From: Aquifex sp.
Lineage (GTDB): Bacteria > Aquificota > Aquificia > Aquificales > Aquificaceae
DNA: 19,920 nucleotides
Assembly (NCBI GenBank): GCA_003978875.1
Contig: QNXQ01000195.1
Coordinates: 1 to 19,920, forward strand
Direction of reading: 5' to 3'
Shown: positions 1-7,903 of the stretch, piece after piece
How the letters are laid out: each line of letters opens with the position of its first letter
Position numbering within the stretch: the first letter of the stretch is position 1
The notes under the pieces: model-generated
The model's database searches: none
Told to the model about the DNA's origin: nothing
What the model saw: the letters and a program-made list of their open reading frames with translations, nothing else
Program-made: the position numbers and the translations under genes

Positions 1-327
1 CTCGACCTTAGGAACGAGAGAAGAAAGCTCTCCTTCCATAAGTTGCATGAGATAGCCTTTCTCCTTTCTTCCCTTTAGGTATTCATCGAGTACTATAGAG
101 ATGGCCTTTGTAAATGGATGGTCTACAACACCTGAGACTTTCAATGCACTCTCGTAATCTCCTTTTTGGATTAACATTTTAAGCTCGTTGAGATTGTGAG
201 GCAAAAAACTTTTTACCCTTAAATTTACAGCCCTTTCAATTATTACGTACCAAGAAAGGATTGAAAGAAGGAGGAGGGGATACATAACAATCCCCCCCTT
301 TTCAAACCAATTTAAAAGAAACTCCAT
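1..327 (-). CDS. TolQ/ExbB/MotA-family proton channel subunit, N-terminal part (cut by window edge)
   Basis: An open frame starts at an ATG (bases 325-327) and stays open for 109 codons to the window edge. The protein begins MEFLLNWFEKGGIVMYPLLL, with a transmembrane segment at about residues 12-32 (PLLLLSILSWYVIIERAVNL). Then comes a cytoplasmic stretch beginning with a short 'KGDYESALKVSG' helix and a 'HPFTKAISIVLDEY' segment. The short N-terminus, a first helix rich in Gly/Pro/Leu ending in 'IERA', and the K.GDY..AL.V motif are typical of TolQ/ExbB proteins, which form proton-driven channels with TolR/ExbD in the inner membrane. The later helices that would separate TolQ, ExbB and MotA lie outside the window. 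It starts 3 bp after the TPR gene stop, with a GGGGGTAAGG ribosome-binding stretch overlapping that stop, so the two are probably translationally coupled. The family call is firm; the subfamily is not. Confidence 0.8.
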   Translation of the reverse strand, partial: MEFLLNWFEKGGIVMYPLLLLSILSWYVIIERAVNLRVKSFLPHNLNELKMLIQKGDYESALKVSGVVDHPFTKAISIVLDEYLKGRKEKGYLMQLMEGELSSLVPKVE

Positions 328-330
328 ACC

Positions 331-2904
331 TTACCCCCTGCAGGCAGGAAGACCTTTTTTTAATTCTAAAACTTTTTCCCTCTCCCAGCTCTCGAGCTTT
401 ACATCTTTTAACCTTTCAAGAATACAGGAAGCATCCTTTTTAGCACCTAACTTTTTCAAAATTTCAACACTCAAGAAAACGGCTCTTTTGTAAAAGGGAA
501 AATCCTTTTTATCACTAAGTACAATTTCCAATAAATAATTGAGGGCTTTTCTGTTCTTCTTTCCGTAGTAGTAATTTCCGAGATAGTAAGCAGCTTTCAA
601 GTAAATATCGGGATTTGTACTGTTATAAGCTATTTCTAAATATCTGAATTTTCTTGTCTTTTCATAAAGCTCTAAAGCAATTTCTTTTAGTTCTTCGGAG
701 TTGGGATATTTCTTTATGAGCTTACCGAACAATCTTTCGGCGTCTTTAATCCTTCCCAGTTTCAAATATATCGATATGGCGTTTATTTTTTCTATATCTC
801 CTCTATTTTCCAGAAGACGGGCAAGCTTCAGGAGATTGTTCTCTTTTTCGTACAACTCCGCAAGTTTTGAAAAAGCCTTTTCCCTTATAACCTTATCCTG
901 GGATTTTAAAAGATTAAGCAGTATATTTTCTTTTTCTTCGGGATTTTGTGTAATCTGGGCAAGAAGAAACATAGCCCTATCTCTGTATTCAGGATTGTTA
1001 ACCAATTTTCTCAGTATAAATTCCGCCTCTATTTGTCTGCCTTCTTTGGCGTATAACTTTGCAAGCTGGAACTTCAGTTCAGGAAGCAAAGGACTATCGG
1101 GATAGTTTTTTTCAAATTCCTTTACTACCTTTTCCAAGTCCTCGGAAGGAGATTCCGCTTCTATTTGGGCTATACCTATCAGGGCTTCCTTTGCCTCTTT
1201 TGCATCTACATATTTCCGAAGTATGAGGTTGTATAAAGCCCTTGCTTTATCCTTTTGTCCAAGGTTGTAATAAGAATCGGCAAGTTTTATCAAAGCCTTA
1301 AGGCCGTACTTTTCATCTTTAAAAATTTTCTCAAAATAAGAAATCGCTTTTTCGTAATTCCCTTCTATGAAATAACTGAGTCCCGTGAGGTAAATTTCTT
1401 CGGGGGTTTCATTGAAAAGGTATCTCCTTGCAAGTCCTCCTTTTCCTAAGGCTATTGCAGCTTTAGCCTTAAGAATTCTTGCCTCATAACTGTCATCCTC
1501 TTTTAGAATTTCCAATACTCTTTCGTATTCTCCTGCATTGAAAAATGCTATAGCCTTGAAGTAGGGATAATTGAAGTATTTGGCAGCTTCCTTCCATTTT
1601 CCTTTTTTAAACATGTACCAGCCGTAATATTCCTTATAAATGTCAGGATACTTGTTCTCTACCTCGGAGAGTACTTGCTCTATTTCTTCATCTCTACCGA
1701 GTTCATACAAAATCTCGAGAAGGAGAACGTAGTATTCTCTGTCTTTTGCCTTAACCTTTTTCAGTAAGTTGTAAGCCTTCTGGTAGTCTCCGAGCTGAAG
1801 TGTTGCGTAAACAGCGTATACGTAATCTCCAGACCGTATAAAGTATTCAAGGGCTTTTTTATAATCTCCTTCGTTATAGGCTTTTATGCCGGCGTATCTG
1901 AATACCCATTTATCTCTTGTCTTTTCATATACGTAATCCGCTATCTCGGGTTTTTTCACAAAGATGGAAAGGTAAAGAGACTTTGCCAGCTGGGGATTTA
2001 GAGTTTCAAGAAGGAGAGTATAATCCAATGCCTCCTCGTAATCGCCTTCCTCGAGTGCTATTAGTCCGAGGTAGTAAACGATTGCATCCCTGTAGGGTAG
2101 AAACTTATTCTTATGTTTAAGTAAAAGTTTCTTGGCTTCCTTGTATTTTCCTTTTTCAAATAAATTTATAGCCTTTCTTACTTCTGTACTTTCAAGGTAT
2201 TTGGGATTTACTTTACCGAGTATAAAATCGTTAACGTATTTACAATAATTTTTAAAAGTAAAGCGTCCACAATTGCTTATGGGTTCCTCAGGGATAACTC
2301 CGGATGCACCTACCAGGTAAGTGTATTTCCACAGAATAGGTTCATCCGCTTTATAAGGTTTTTTAAAGAGTTGATAGTGAAGGGCGTAAAAGCTTTCACA
2401 GGCGGGAATGGTATACATGTGCGTTGTATTGCAGGATTCTTCGAAGAGTTTAAGAGCTTCTTCTTTTTTACCTTTTTTATAGTAAATAAGCCCTAAAACG
2501 TACTTTCCTGCGTTGGAATAGGGTGATGAGGGTAAGCTCACAAGGAGTTTAAGTTTTTCTTCCGCAGTCCAAAGGTTACCCTGTTTATAATTTTTTACAG
2601 CTTGCTTGTATAAGTTGAAATCCTTAGGAACTCCACACCCTCCTCCCTTGGGAATATAAAGTTCCGTTTCTTCCCATTCTTTAGGTGGTTCAAAAAGTTT
2701 TCCCACTAAGTTATGAGTTTCGACTTTCCTTACCCTATAAGAAAGTTTATCCGGTAGATAGAAGGGAGGTTTTTCTACTTTTACTATATCGCGTACTTTT
2801 ACCCTAAGGGTTAGTTGTTTTTGAAGTTCAGTAGCAAGAGATACGGCAGAAAAATAAAATATTAAGACCAGAAAAAGGCTATAGAGCCTTGTGGGCTTCA
2901 ACAT
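331..2904 (-). CDS. Large secreted TPR-repeat protein
   Basis: 857 residues. A Sec signal peptide covers residues 1-24 (basic MLKPTR, hydrophobic LFLVLIFYFSAVSLA), so it is probably periplasmic. A linker of about 60 residues with a GGGCG motif follows. The rest is almost entirely helical repeats with TPR signatures, for example 'AGKYVLGLIYYKKGKKEEAL' near residue 132, 'AIVYYLGLIALEEGDYEEAL' near 276, and 'YLTGLSYFIEGNYEKAISYF' near 510. I see no catalytic domain. The first codons overlap the pspA 3' end by 26 nt, and a GGGGGA ribosome-binding stretch precedes the ATG. Its downstream neighbour is a TolQ/ExbB-type channel. TPR proteins encoded beside Tol/Exb genes (CpoB/YbgF and larger relatives) are known, so I infer a role in an energised envelope complex. 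The specific function is unknown. Confidence 0.85.
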   Translation of the reverse strand: MLKPTRLYSLFLVLIFYFSAVSLATELQKQLTLRVKVRDIVKVEKPPFYLPDKLSYRVRKVETHNLVGKLFEPPKEWEETELYIPKGGGCGVPKDFNLYKQAVKNYKQGNLWTAEEKLKLLVSLPSSPYSNAGKYVLGLIYYKKGKKEEALKLFEESCNTTHMYTIPACESFYALHYQLFKKPYKADEPILWKYTYLVGASGVIPEEPISNCGRFTFKNYCKYVNDFILGKVNPKYLESTEVRKAINLFEKGKYKEAKKLLLKHKNKFLPYRDAIVYYLGLIALEEGDYEEALDYTLLLETLNPQLAKSLYLSIFVKKPEIADYVYEKTRDKWVFRYAGIKAYNEGDYKKALEYFIRSGDYVYAVYATLQLGDYQKAYNLLKKVKAKDREYYVLLLEILYELGRDEEIEQVLSEVENKYPDIYKEYYGWYMFKKGKWKEAAKYFNYPYFKAIAFFNAGEYERVLEILKEDDSYEARILKAKAAIALGKGGLARRYLFNETPEEIYLTGLSYFIEGNYEKAISYFEKIFKDEKYGLKALIKLADSYYNLGQKDKARALYNLILRKYVDAKEAKEALIGIAQIEAESPSEDLEKVVKEFEKNYPDSPLLPELKFQLAKLYAKEGRQIEAEFILRKLVNNPEYRDRAMFLLAQITQNPEEKENILLNLLKSQDKVIREKAFSKLAELYEKENNLLKLARLLENRGDIEKINAISIYLKLGRIKDAERLFGKLIKKYPNSEELKEIALELYEKTRKFRYLEIAYNSTNPDIYLKAAYYLGNYYYGKKNRKALNYLLEIVLSDKKDFPFYKRAVFLSVEILKKLGAKKDASCILERLKDVKLESWEREKVLELKKGLPACRG

Positions 2905-3517
2905 ATAAATCCCCCAAGTGGCAGGTAATGTTCAACTTTTGTATCACATTCCTGCCCTCTGCATCTAAGTATACCACCGAATAAGAGGCGTTATCACATC
3001 CAAAACTCCAGAATTTAGAAAGGTCTAAGTTTAAAACTGCACAGTATAAACATCGTATAGGTACTGTATGGGAAACTATGGCAACAGTTTTCTCGTTGTA
3101 ATTCTCGAGTAAGAACTTTAGAAAATCCTTAATTCTTTTAAAAACATCCAAGAGAGATTCCCCTTCCGGAAATTTCACCTTGTGGGGTTCTTTGAGCCAT
3201 AGTTCAAAATCCTCTGGGAATTTCTCCTTCACCTCGTCTACAAGCAGTCCCGACCAGATTCCATGGTCAATCTCTATAATTCTCTCTTCTTTAATAGGCT
3301 CCAGCCCTATTTCCTCTCCGATAATCTTAGCAGTCCTAAAAGTTCTTTTAAGAGGGGAGGAAAAGAGAACGTTGATGTTTTCTTTTTTAAGAACCTGAGC
3401 AAGCTTCTTAGCCTGCCCGATACCCCTTTCCGTAAGATCAGGGTCCAAAAGTCCCTGATACCTTCCTATAGGGTTCCACTGACTTTCTGCATGCCTTACA
3501 ACGATTAGCTTTAGCAT
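2879..3517 (-). CDS. pspA: Phosphoserine phosphatase of the histidine-phosphatase (dPGM-like) type
   Basis: 212 residues of the histidine phosphatase superfamily. The catalytic motif is VVRHAES at the N-terminus (Arg8-His9). 'SSPLKRTFRTA' follows near residue 54, a Glu-rich 'IIEIDHGIWSG' near 80, and the second catalytic His in 'VSHTVPIR' near 148. The 'DHGIWSG' motif, the 'SKFWSFGCDNASYSV' segment and the C-terminal 'NITCHLGDLYVEAHKAL' match what I know of PspA of Hydrogenobacter thermophilus. That enzyme looks like a cofactor-dependent phosphoglycerate mutase but hydrolyses L-phosphoserine in the last step of serine synthesis. I therefore prefer this over phosphoglycerate mutase. It starts 3 bp after the htpX stop, within the same operon. 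The enzyme is predicted to be cytoplasmic. Confidence 0.85.
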   Translation of the reverse strand: MLKLIVVRHAESQWNPIGRYQGLLDPDLTERGIGQAKKLAQVLKKENINVLFSSPLKRTFRTAKIIGEEIGLEPIKEERIIEIDHGIWSGLLVDEVKEKFPEDFELWLKEPHKVKFPEGESLLDVFKRIKDFLKFLLENYNEKTVAIVSHTVPIRCLYCAVLNLDLSKFWSFGCDNASYSVVYLDAEGRNVIQKLNITCHLGDLYVEAHKAL

Positions 3518-3520
3518 TCA

Positions 3521-4408
3521 TTAAATTATACAGTCTTGACCCATCTTCCTTGCGAGCTCACAGAGTCTTTCTATTCTCTTTTCCGTAGATGGGTGAGTGG
3601 ATAAAAGCTCCATAATTCCTCCACCCTTGAGGGGGTTTTCTATAAACAGGTGTGCTGTTCCGGGATTTACATTGGTTGGTACTTGCATTACGTATTCTTC
3701 TATTTTCTTTAAAGCTCTTGCTAACGCCATGGGACATCCGCATATTTTTGCTCCCGTTTCGTCCGCAAGGTACTCTCTTGCTCTGGATATGGCAAGCTGT
3801 ACTATCGTTGCAATTATTGGAACTATGATTATCATAAGAATTGCTCCTATCATTTCTGCAAAGCCACCGCCTTCTCCTTCTTCTTCCTCATTATTTTGCA
3901 GTCCTCCGAAGAATAGCGCCCATTGTGCCATATTAGCAAGAAAGCCTATTGCTCCTGCGATTGTAGCTGCAATAGTAGCTACGAGAACATCTCTATTCTT
4001 GATGTGGGCAAGTTCGTGAGCGAGAACACCTTTGAGTTCTTCAGGTTCCAATATTTCGAGAATTCCTCTGGTAACGGCTACAGCTGCATGACCCGGACCT
4101 CTTCCGGTTGCAAAAGCGTTAGGTTGCTCCATAGGAACGAGGTATATAGGGGGTTTTGGCATGTTTGCCTTTCTTGCAAGTTCTTCTACCATTTCGTGAA
4201 GCCAAGGAGCTTCTTCATAAGGTATTTCCCTTGCTCCGTACATGGAGAGAACTATTTTGTCGGAAAACCAATAACTTATGAAGTTCATAAATCCGGCAAT
4301 TATCAAGGCAATCAACATTCCCGCGGTTCCACCTATTATTCCGCCTATAGCCATAAGAAGACCGGTGAGAAGTCCTAATAACACTACAGTTCTTAACATC
4401 CAACCCAT
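3521..4408 (-). CDS. htpX: HtpX-family inner-membrane zinc metalloprotease
   Basis: 295 residues, close to the usual HtpX length. Two N-terminal membrane helices (about residues 5-25 and 28-48) are followed by the M48 protease domain. The zinc-binding HELAH motif is His131-Glu132-xx-His135, and the third ligand is Glu212 in 'SRAREYLAD'. Two further hydrophobic segments lie between (about 143-170 and 186-208), separated by an acidic Glu/Gly-rich loop (NNEEEEGEGGG). HtpX degrades misfolded membrane proteins and overlaps with FtsH in quality control. The ATG is set by a strong AAGGAGGT at 4415-4422, 6 nt upstream. It is the first gene of the htpX-pspA-TPR-tolQ operon. Confidence 0.93.
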   Translation of the reverse strand: MGWMLRTVVLLGLLTGLLMAIGGIIGGTAGMLIALIIAGFMNFISYWFSDKIVLSMYGAREIPYEEAPWLHEMVEELARKANMPKPPIYLVPMEQPNAFATGRGPGHAAVAVTRGILEILEPEELKGVLAHELAHIKNRDVLVATIAATIAGAIGFLANMAQWALFFGGLQNNEEEEGEGGGFAEMIGAILMIIIVPIIATIVQLAISRAREYLADETGAKICGCPMALARALKKIEEYVMQVPTNVNPGTAHLFIENPLKGGGIMELLSTHPSTEKRIERLCELARKMGQDCII

Positions 4409-4414
4409 TTTCCT

Positions 4415-4422
4415 ACCTCCTT
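4415..4422 (-). promoter_or_regulatory. Strong Shine-Dalgarno site of htpX
   Basis: On the minus strand AAGGAGGT lies 6 nt before the htpX ATG. This near-perfect anti-16S match contrasts with the many genes in this window that have no Shine-Dalgarno sequence. Confidence 0.8.
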
Positions 4423-4524
4423 AATAATTGATAAATATTATCTATTGAAAATTCTTAGCAATAATCGTTTCCATATTGCTATTCAAAATGATATTAAATC
4501 ATTTTTTTGTCTCTATGATTTTTA

Positions 4525-5430
4525 TCAAAACGTATATCCGAACAGTCTTACGTATTCAGGACGTCTACGCCAATCCGGAACAACCTTTACCCACAGTTCA
4601 AGATAAACAGGTCTACCTAAAATAAGCTCCAACTCCTCTCTAGCTCTTTTTCCTATTTCTTTAAGCCTTTGACCTTTTTTTCCGATAATAATAGGTTTTA
4701 GATTCTCCCTATCTACTATAAGTTCTCCTCTTATTACAAGCATATTGGGATTTGCATCTCCCGGCTTTATTTCATCTATTTTCACAGCAATAGAAGTAGG
4801 TACTTCTTCCCTTGTGAGCATCATAGCTTTTTCTCTTACTATCTCCGCAGCAAGTAATCTCAAGGGTAAATCGGTAATCATGTCTTCGGGGAATAAAGAT
4901 TCTCCCTCGGGTAGATATTTAAGAATCGTCTTGATAAGTTCGTCTAAATTCGCTCCCTTGAGTGCACTTATCGGCACTATTTCCGTCAGTTCATTGTGTC
5001 TTTTGTGAATCTCTTCAATCAAAGGTAGAACATTCTTAGCGGGTCCTATTTTATCGATTTTATTGATAACAACTATCACCGGTTTATTTAAAGGTTTTAT
5101 GAAGTTCTGATATATTTCCTCATCCCTGGGTCTCCACCCTTCGGTAGCATCTATCATAAAGAGAATGACATCAGCTTCTTCTAAAGATTGCTTTGCAATT
5201 TCTACCATTGAATGACCTAAAACATCGGACTTTTTAGGTTCGTATATTCCCGGCGTATCCAGAAAAATTATTTGGGCTTCATCGGGTATATTTTTGACTC
5301 CCAGTATTCTCATTCTTGTAGTACCGGCTTTGGGAGAGATAATGGATACCTTGGTACCCAGTATGTTGTTAAGGAGTGTAGATTTTCCCACGTTAGGTTT
5401 ACCGACTATAGCAACATACCCTACTTTCAT
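4525..5430 (-). CDS. era: GTPase Era, ribosome small-subunit assembly factor
   Basis: 301 residues from the ATG at 5430-5428. GTPase motifs appear in order: G1 GKPNVGKST near residues 10-18, a G2 Thr in the 'AGTTRM' loop, G3 DTPG near 60, G4 NKID near 120, and G5 SALKG near 150. A KH domain follows with 'IIIGKKGQRLKEIG' near 250, the RNA-binding GxxG loop. Era binds the 3' end of 16S rRNA and helps mature the 30S subunit. An upstream in-frame TTG at 5448 is not the start: it overlaps the GGAGG Shine-Dalgarno sequence that serves the ATG. Era stands between htpX (about 116 bp away, enough for its own promoter) and the IclR-type gene. Confidence 0.96.
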   Translation of the reverse strand: MKVGYVAIVGKPNVGKSTLLNNILGTKVSIISPKAGTTRMRILGVKNIPDEAQIIFLDTPGIYEPKKSDVLGHSMVEIAKQSLEEADVILFMIDATEGWRPRDEEIYQNFIKPLNKPVIVVINKIDKIGPAKNVLPLIEEIHKRHNELTEIVPISALKGANLDELIKTILKYLPEGESLFPEDMITDLPLRLLAAEIVREKAMMLTREEVPTSIAVKIDEIKPGDANPNMLVIRGELIVDRENLKPIIIGKKGQRLKEIGKRAREELELILGRPVYLELWVKVVPDWRRRPEYVRLFGYTF

Positions 5431-5504
5431 AACCAATAAAACCTCCAAACGTTATACTAAGATTATCTAATAACATAAATTTAAGATTTTCGGAAAATTT
5501 TCAA

Positions 5505-6281
5505 TTATTTTTTTATCCGTCCCAGCTTTTCGGAGAGCTTGAGAGCACCCTCTTTTAAAATATCCTTGACCCAACTAAGTAAATCTTCCTTTTTCATTCT
5601 GTAGGAAGGTGCTACTACCGTAATGGTATATTTCACATTTCCGGCGTAATCGTGCACCGGAACCGCAGAGCTTACAACTTCTTCCTCATATTCTTCGAGG
5701 TTTGTAGCGTATCCCTCTTCCTTTATTTTCGGTAGTTCACCCATCAGCTCAGCAGGTGTTTTGGTATTCTGCGTATGTTTAACCCACTTAATGGTTCTGA
5801 AGTAGTCTTCGAGTTCTCTTTTGTCAAAGTGAGCTAAATATATTTTCCCGGATGCGGAGGCGTAAAGGGGCAGAACTCTTCCGTATCTCGATAAAATTTT
5901 TACATTTCTGTCAACTTCACTTCTTTCTATATAAAGAACTTCATAGGCTACACGGGTTGTGAGGTATACATTCTCCTTTACCTTTTTTGCTATTTCATCA
6001 AGTATGGGTTTTGAAACTTTTTTTATATCAAGATGGTTTAGATAAGCCATACCAAGTTCAAAATTCTTAATACCAAGTCTGTAAAGTTTGTTTTCCTCAT
6101 CGTAGGAAATCCATTCTTTTTCATGGAGAAAGTTTAAGAGTTTCTGAAGTTTTGGTTTACTTATTCTGAGTTCTTCTTGGAGCTTTTCAATTGTATGAGG
6201 TTTTTTCTCAAGGAGAAACAGAATATCCAACGCCAAATGGACATTTTGAATTACGTAAATATCTTTGTGGCTGTGTTCCAT
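5505..6281 (-). CDS. IclR-family transcriptional regulator
   Basis: 258 residues. An N-terminal winged helix-turn-helix lies at about residues 10-65 (KPHTIEKLQEELRISKPKLQ..LLNFL), with the wing ending 'YRLGIKNFELG'. The IclR effector domain follows at about 75-255, containing 'VLPLYASASGKIYLAHF' and 'EEGYATNLEEYEEEVVSSAV', both typical of the family. IclR proteins usually repress or activate nearby catabolic or transport genes in response to a small molecule. Here no metabolic gene lies next to it: era is 74 bp downstream and an unknown small gene diverges from it. The ligand and targets cannot be read from the window. No Shine-Dalgarno sequence precedes the ATG. A TAACAT box 8 nt upstream could give a leaderless transcript. 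Confidence 0.88.
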   Translation of the reverse strand: MEHSHKDIYVIQNVHLALDILFLLEKKPHTIEKLQEELRISKPKLQKLLNFLHEKEWISYDEENKLYRLGIKNFELGMAYLNHLDIKKVSKPILDEIAKKVKENVYLTTRVAYEVLYIERSEVDRNVKILSRYGRVLPLYASASGKIYLAHFDKRELEDYFRTIKWVKHTQNTKTPAELMGELPKIKEEGYATNLEEYEEEVVSSAVPVHDYAGNVKYTITVVAPSYRMKKEDLLSWVKDILKEGALKLSEKLGRIKK

Positions 6282-6325
6282 AGTTATGTATGTTAAAACG
6301 AAATTTTTATAAAATTATTTTGAAA

Positions 6326-6637
6326 ATGAATCAGTTTAACGCCTTTTTAGAAATAGTGTTAAAATTCACAGATTTAAAGTGGGGACAGGTTAGGGACGAT
6401 TTAATATCAAAAAGTATCAAAGTCTTGAGAAAATATCACGAGGGAAAATCTCCAGACGAGCTTAAGAATTCAAAGTTAATTCAGGGAATAGAAGATTTTT
6501 ACGAAAGACTTTACGAAATCTACAAATCTAATCCGGATAACGTGGAAAAGTTAACCCAAGCTTTGAGTTCATTTATTAAAGCTCCCGTTCCGTGTAAACT
6601 GAAAATTATAGGCATTTTCGAATCTTTACTTGAGTAA
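6326..6637 (+). CDS. Small alpha-helical protein of unknown function
   Basis: 103 residues from the ATG at 6326 (115 if the in-frame ATG at 6290 is used). I prefer 6326 because a TATAAA box lies at 6308-6313, which is inside the longer version. Neither start has a Shine-Dalgarno sequence. The protein is charged and predicted helical (e.g. 'LKFTDLKWGQVRDDLISKSI', 'IEDFYERLYEIYKSNPDN'), with no signal peptide or membrane segment. I do not recognise the family. It diverges from the IclR gene, so it is a candidate target of that regulator. Its 3' end overlaps the fliI 3' end convergently by 12 bp. Confidence 0.65.
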   Translation: MNQFNAFLEIVLKFTDLKWGQVRDDLISKSIKVLRKYHEGKSPDELKNSKLIQGIEDFYERLYEIYKSNPDNVEKLTQALSSFIKAPVPCKLKIIGIFESLLE

Positions 6638-7903
6638 TTGATATAAGTTCCTTAAATCATCTAAACTTTTGTTAAAATCTACTTTCTCTTCAGGCTTTTG
6701 TTTGAAAAACTTTTCCACCCTTTCAAGATTTTTTATAACTTTATCAACTACAGGATTAGAACCTTCTTTATAAAGTCCAATTCTTACCAGTTCCTCTACA
6801 TCTTCAAACTTACTCAAGACTTCTTTTACATGGTTGGCCATATTCATGTGCTCTTCACTCACAAGTTTCGGCATGAGCCGGGAGAGACTCTTTACAGGGT
6901 CTATTGCCGGGAATATTCCTCTGTTGGCTCTATTCCTTGTAAGGATGATATGTCCATCTAAAACACCCATGAGGGAATCGGCCACAGGGTCTAAAGATAT
7001 TTCATCACCTTCAACGAGAACGCTGAATATTCCCGTGATACTCCCATTTCTGAATACTCCACAACTCTCAGTAATCTTTGCCATCAATTGAAACACCGAA
7101 GGAGTGAATCCTTTTAATGTAGGTGGTTCTCCCACCGCAAGTCCTATTTCCCTCTGGGCAAGTGCCAACCTCGTTATAGAATCCATTAAAAGCAGTACAT
7201 TTTTCCCTCTCTCGGCAAAGTAATGGGCATGAACTATAGCACTTATAGCTCCTTTTACCTTAAGAATAGGAGATTGGTCTGCGGTAGAGACTACTACAAC
7301 ACTTCTCTTTAGTCCCTCCTCTCCCAGTACATCTTCTATAAATTCCTTTACTTCCCTTCCTCTTTCTCCTATTAATGCCAGAACTACCACATCCGCTTTC
7401 GAGTGTCTCGTTATCATACCGAGAAGTGTACTTTTACCTACCCCTGCACCGGCAAATATACCTATTTTTTGCCCTACACCTACTGTAAAAAGTGCGTTTA
7501 TACTCCTTACTCCTGTATCCAATACTTCCCTAATTCTTTCCCTATACAGTGGATTTATCTCGGGAAGTTCAAGCTGTCTTTCTTCAAGGTATTTTTGAAG
7601 CTTTCCGTCGAGAGGATTACCGAACGGGTCTACCACTTTCCCGATGAGTTCTTCCCCTACGTAAGTGGATACGAGGTCTCTTTTCAGAATAACTTTATCC
7701 CCTTTCTTTATTCCTCCTAGATTTCCATAAGGCATTATCAAAACGTGGTTTCCGCTAAAACCTACTACTTCCCCTTTTATTCTTCTACTGCCAGTCAGTA
7801 TTTCTACTTCGTTCCCTATATTTGCAAAGGGAAGTATAGCTTCCAAGAATATACCTCTGGCTGTAAGAACTTGACCGGTTATACTAATGCCCCTTAAAGA
7901 CAT
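6626..7903 (-). CDS. fliI: Flagellar export ATPase FliI
   Basis: 425 residues from the ATG at 7903. An N-terminal beta-barrel domain (about 1-80) is followed by the F1-beta-like ATPase core: Walker A GAGVGKST near residue 155, 'ALIGERGREV' near 180, Walker B 'VLLLMDSITR' near 237, and the 'LDGHIILTRNRANRGIFPAID' region near 325, which is typical of FliI/SctN ATPases. FliI forms a hexamer at the base of the export gate and helps move flagellar subunits into the growing filament. A longer in-frame TTG start at 7936 is possible, but the ATG has AAAGGT upstream and leaves a 20-nt overlap with fliH. The neighbouring fliH decides for the flagellar rather than the injectisome ATPase. Confidence 0.94.
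   Translation of the reverse strand: MSLRGISITGQVLTARGIFLEAILPFANIGNEVEILTGSRRIKGEVVGFSGNHVLIMPYGNLGGIKKGDKVILKRDLVSTYVGEELIGKVVDPFGNPLDGKLQKYLEERQLELPEINPLYRERIREVLDTGVRSINALFTVGVGQKIGIFAGAGVGKSTLLGMITRHSKADVVVLALIGERGREVKEFIEDVLGEEGLKRSVVVVSTADQSPILKVKGAISAIVHAHYFAERGKNVLLLMDSITRLALAQREIGLAVGEPPTLKGFTPSVFQLMAKITESCGVFRNGSITGIFSVLVEGDEISLDPVADSLMGVLDGHIILTRNRANRGIFPAIDPVKSLSRLMPKLVSEEHMNMANHVKEVLSKFEDVEELVRIGLYKEGSNPVVDKVIKNLERVEKFFKQKPEEKVDFNKSLDDLRNLYQLLK

Noticed and set aside
331..2904. Several 60-130-codon plus-strand frames antisense to the TPR gene
   Set aside because: They are shadows of a long A/T-rich coding gene, with no ribosome-binding sites and low-complexity Phe/Ser composition.
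3597..4378. Plus-strand frames antisense to htpX (140 and 151 codons)
   Set aside because: Both are antisense to a gene with complete HtpX motifs and a strong ribosome-binding site, and neither shows any known motif.
4485..4505. 7-bp AAAATGA/TCATTTT inverted repeat followed by a T-run, between era and htpX
   Set aside because: It is all A/T except one pair and too weak at high temperature to call a terminator. The T-run lies on the plus strand, where no gene ends.
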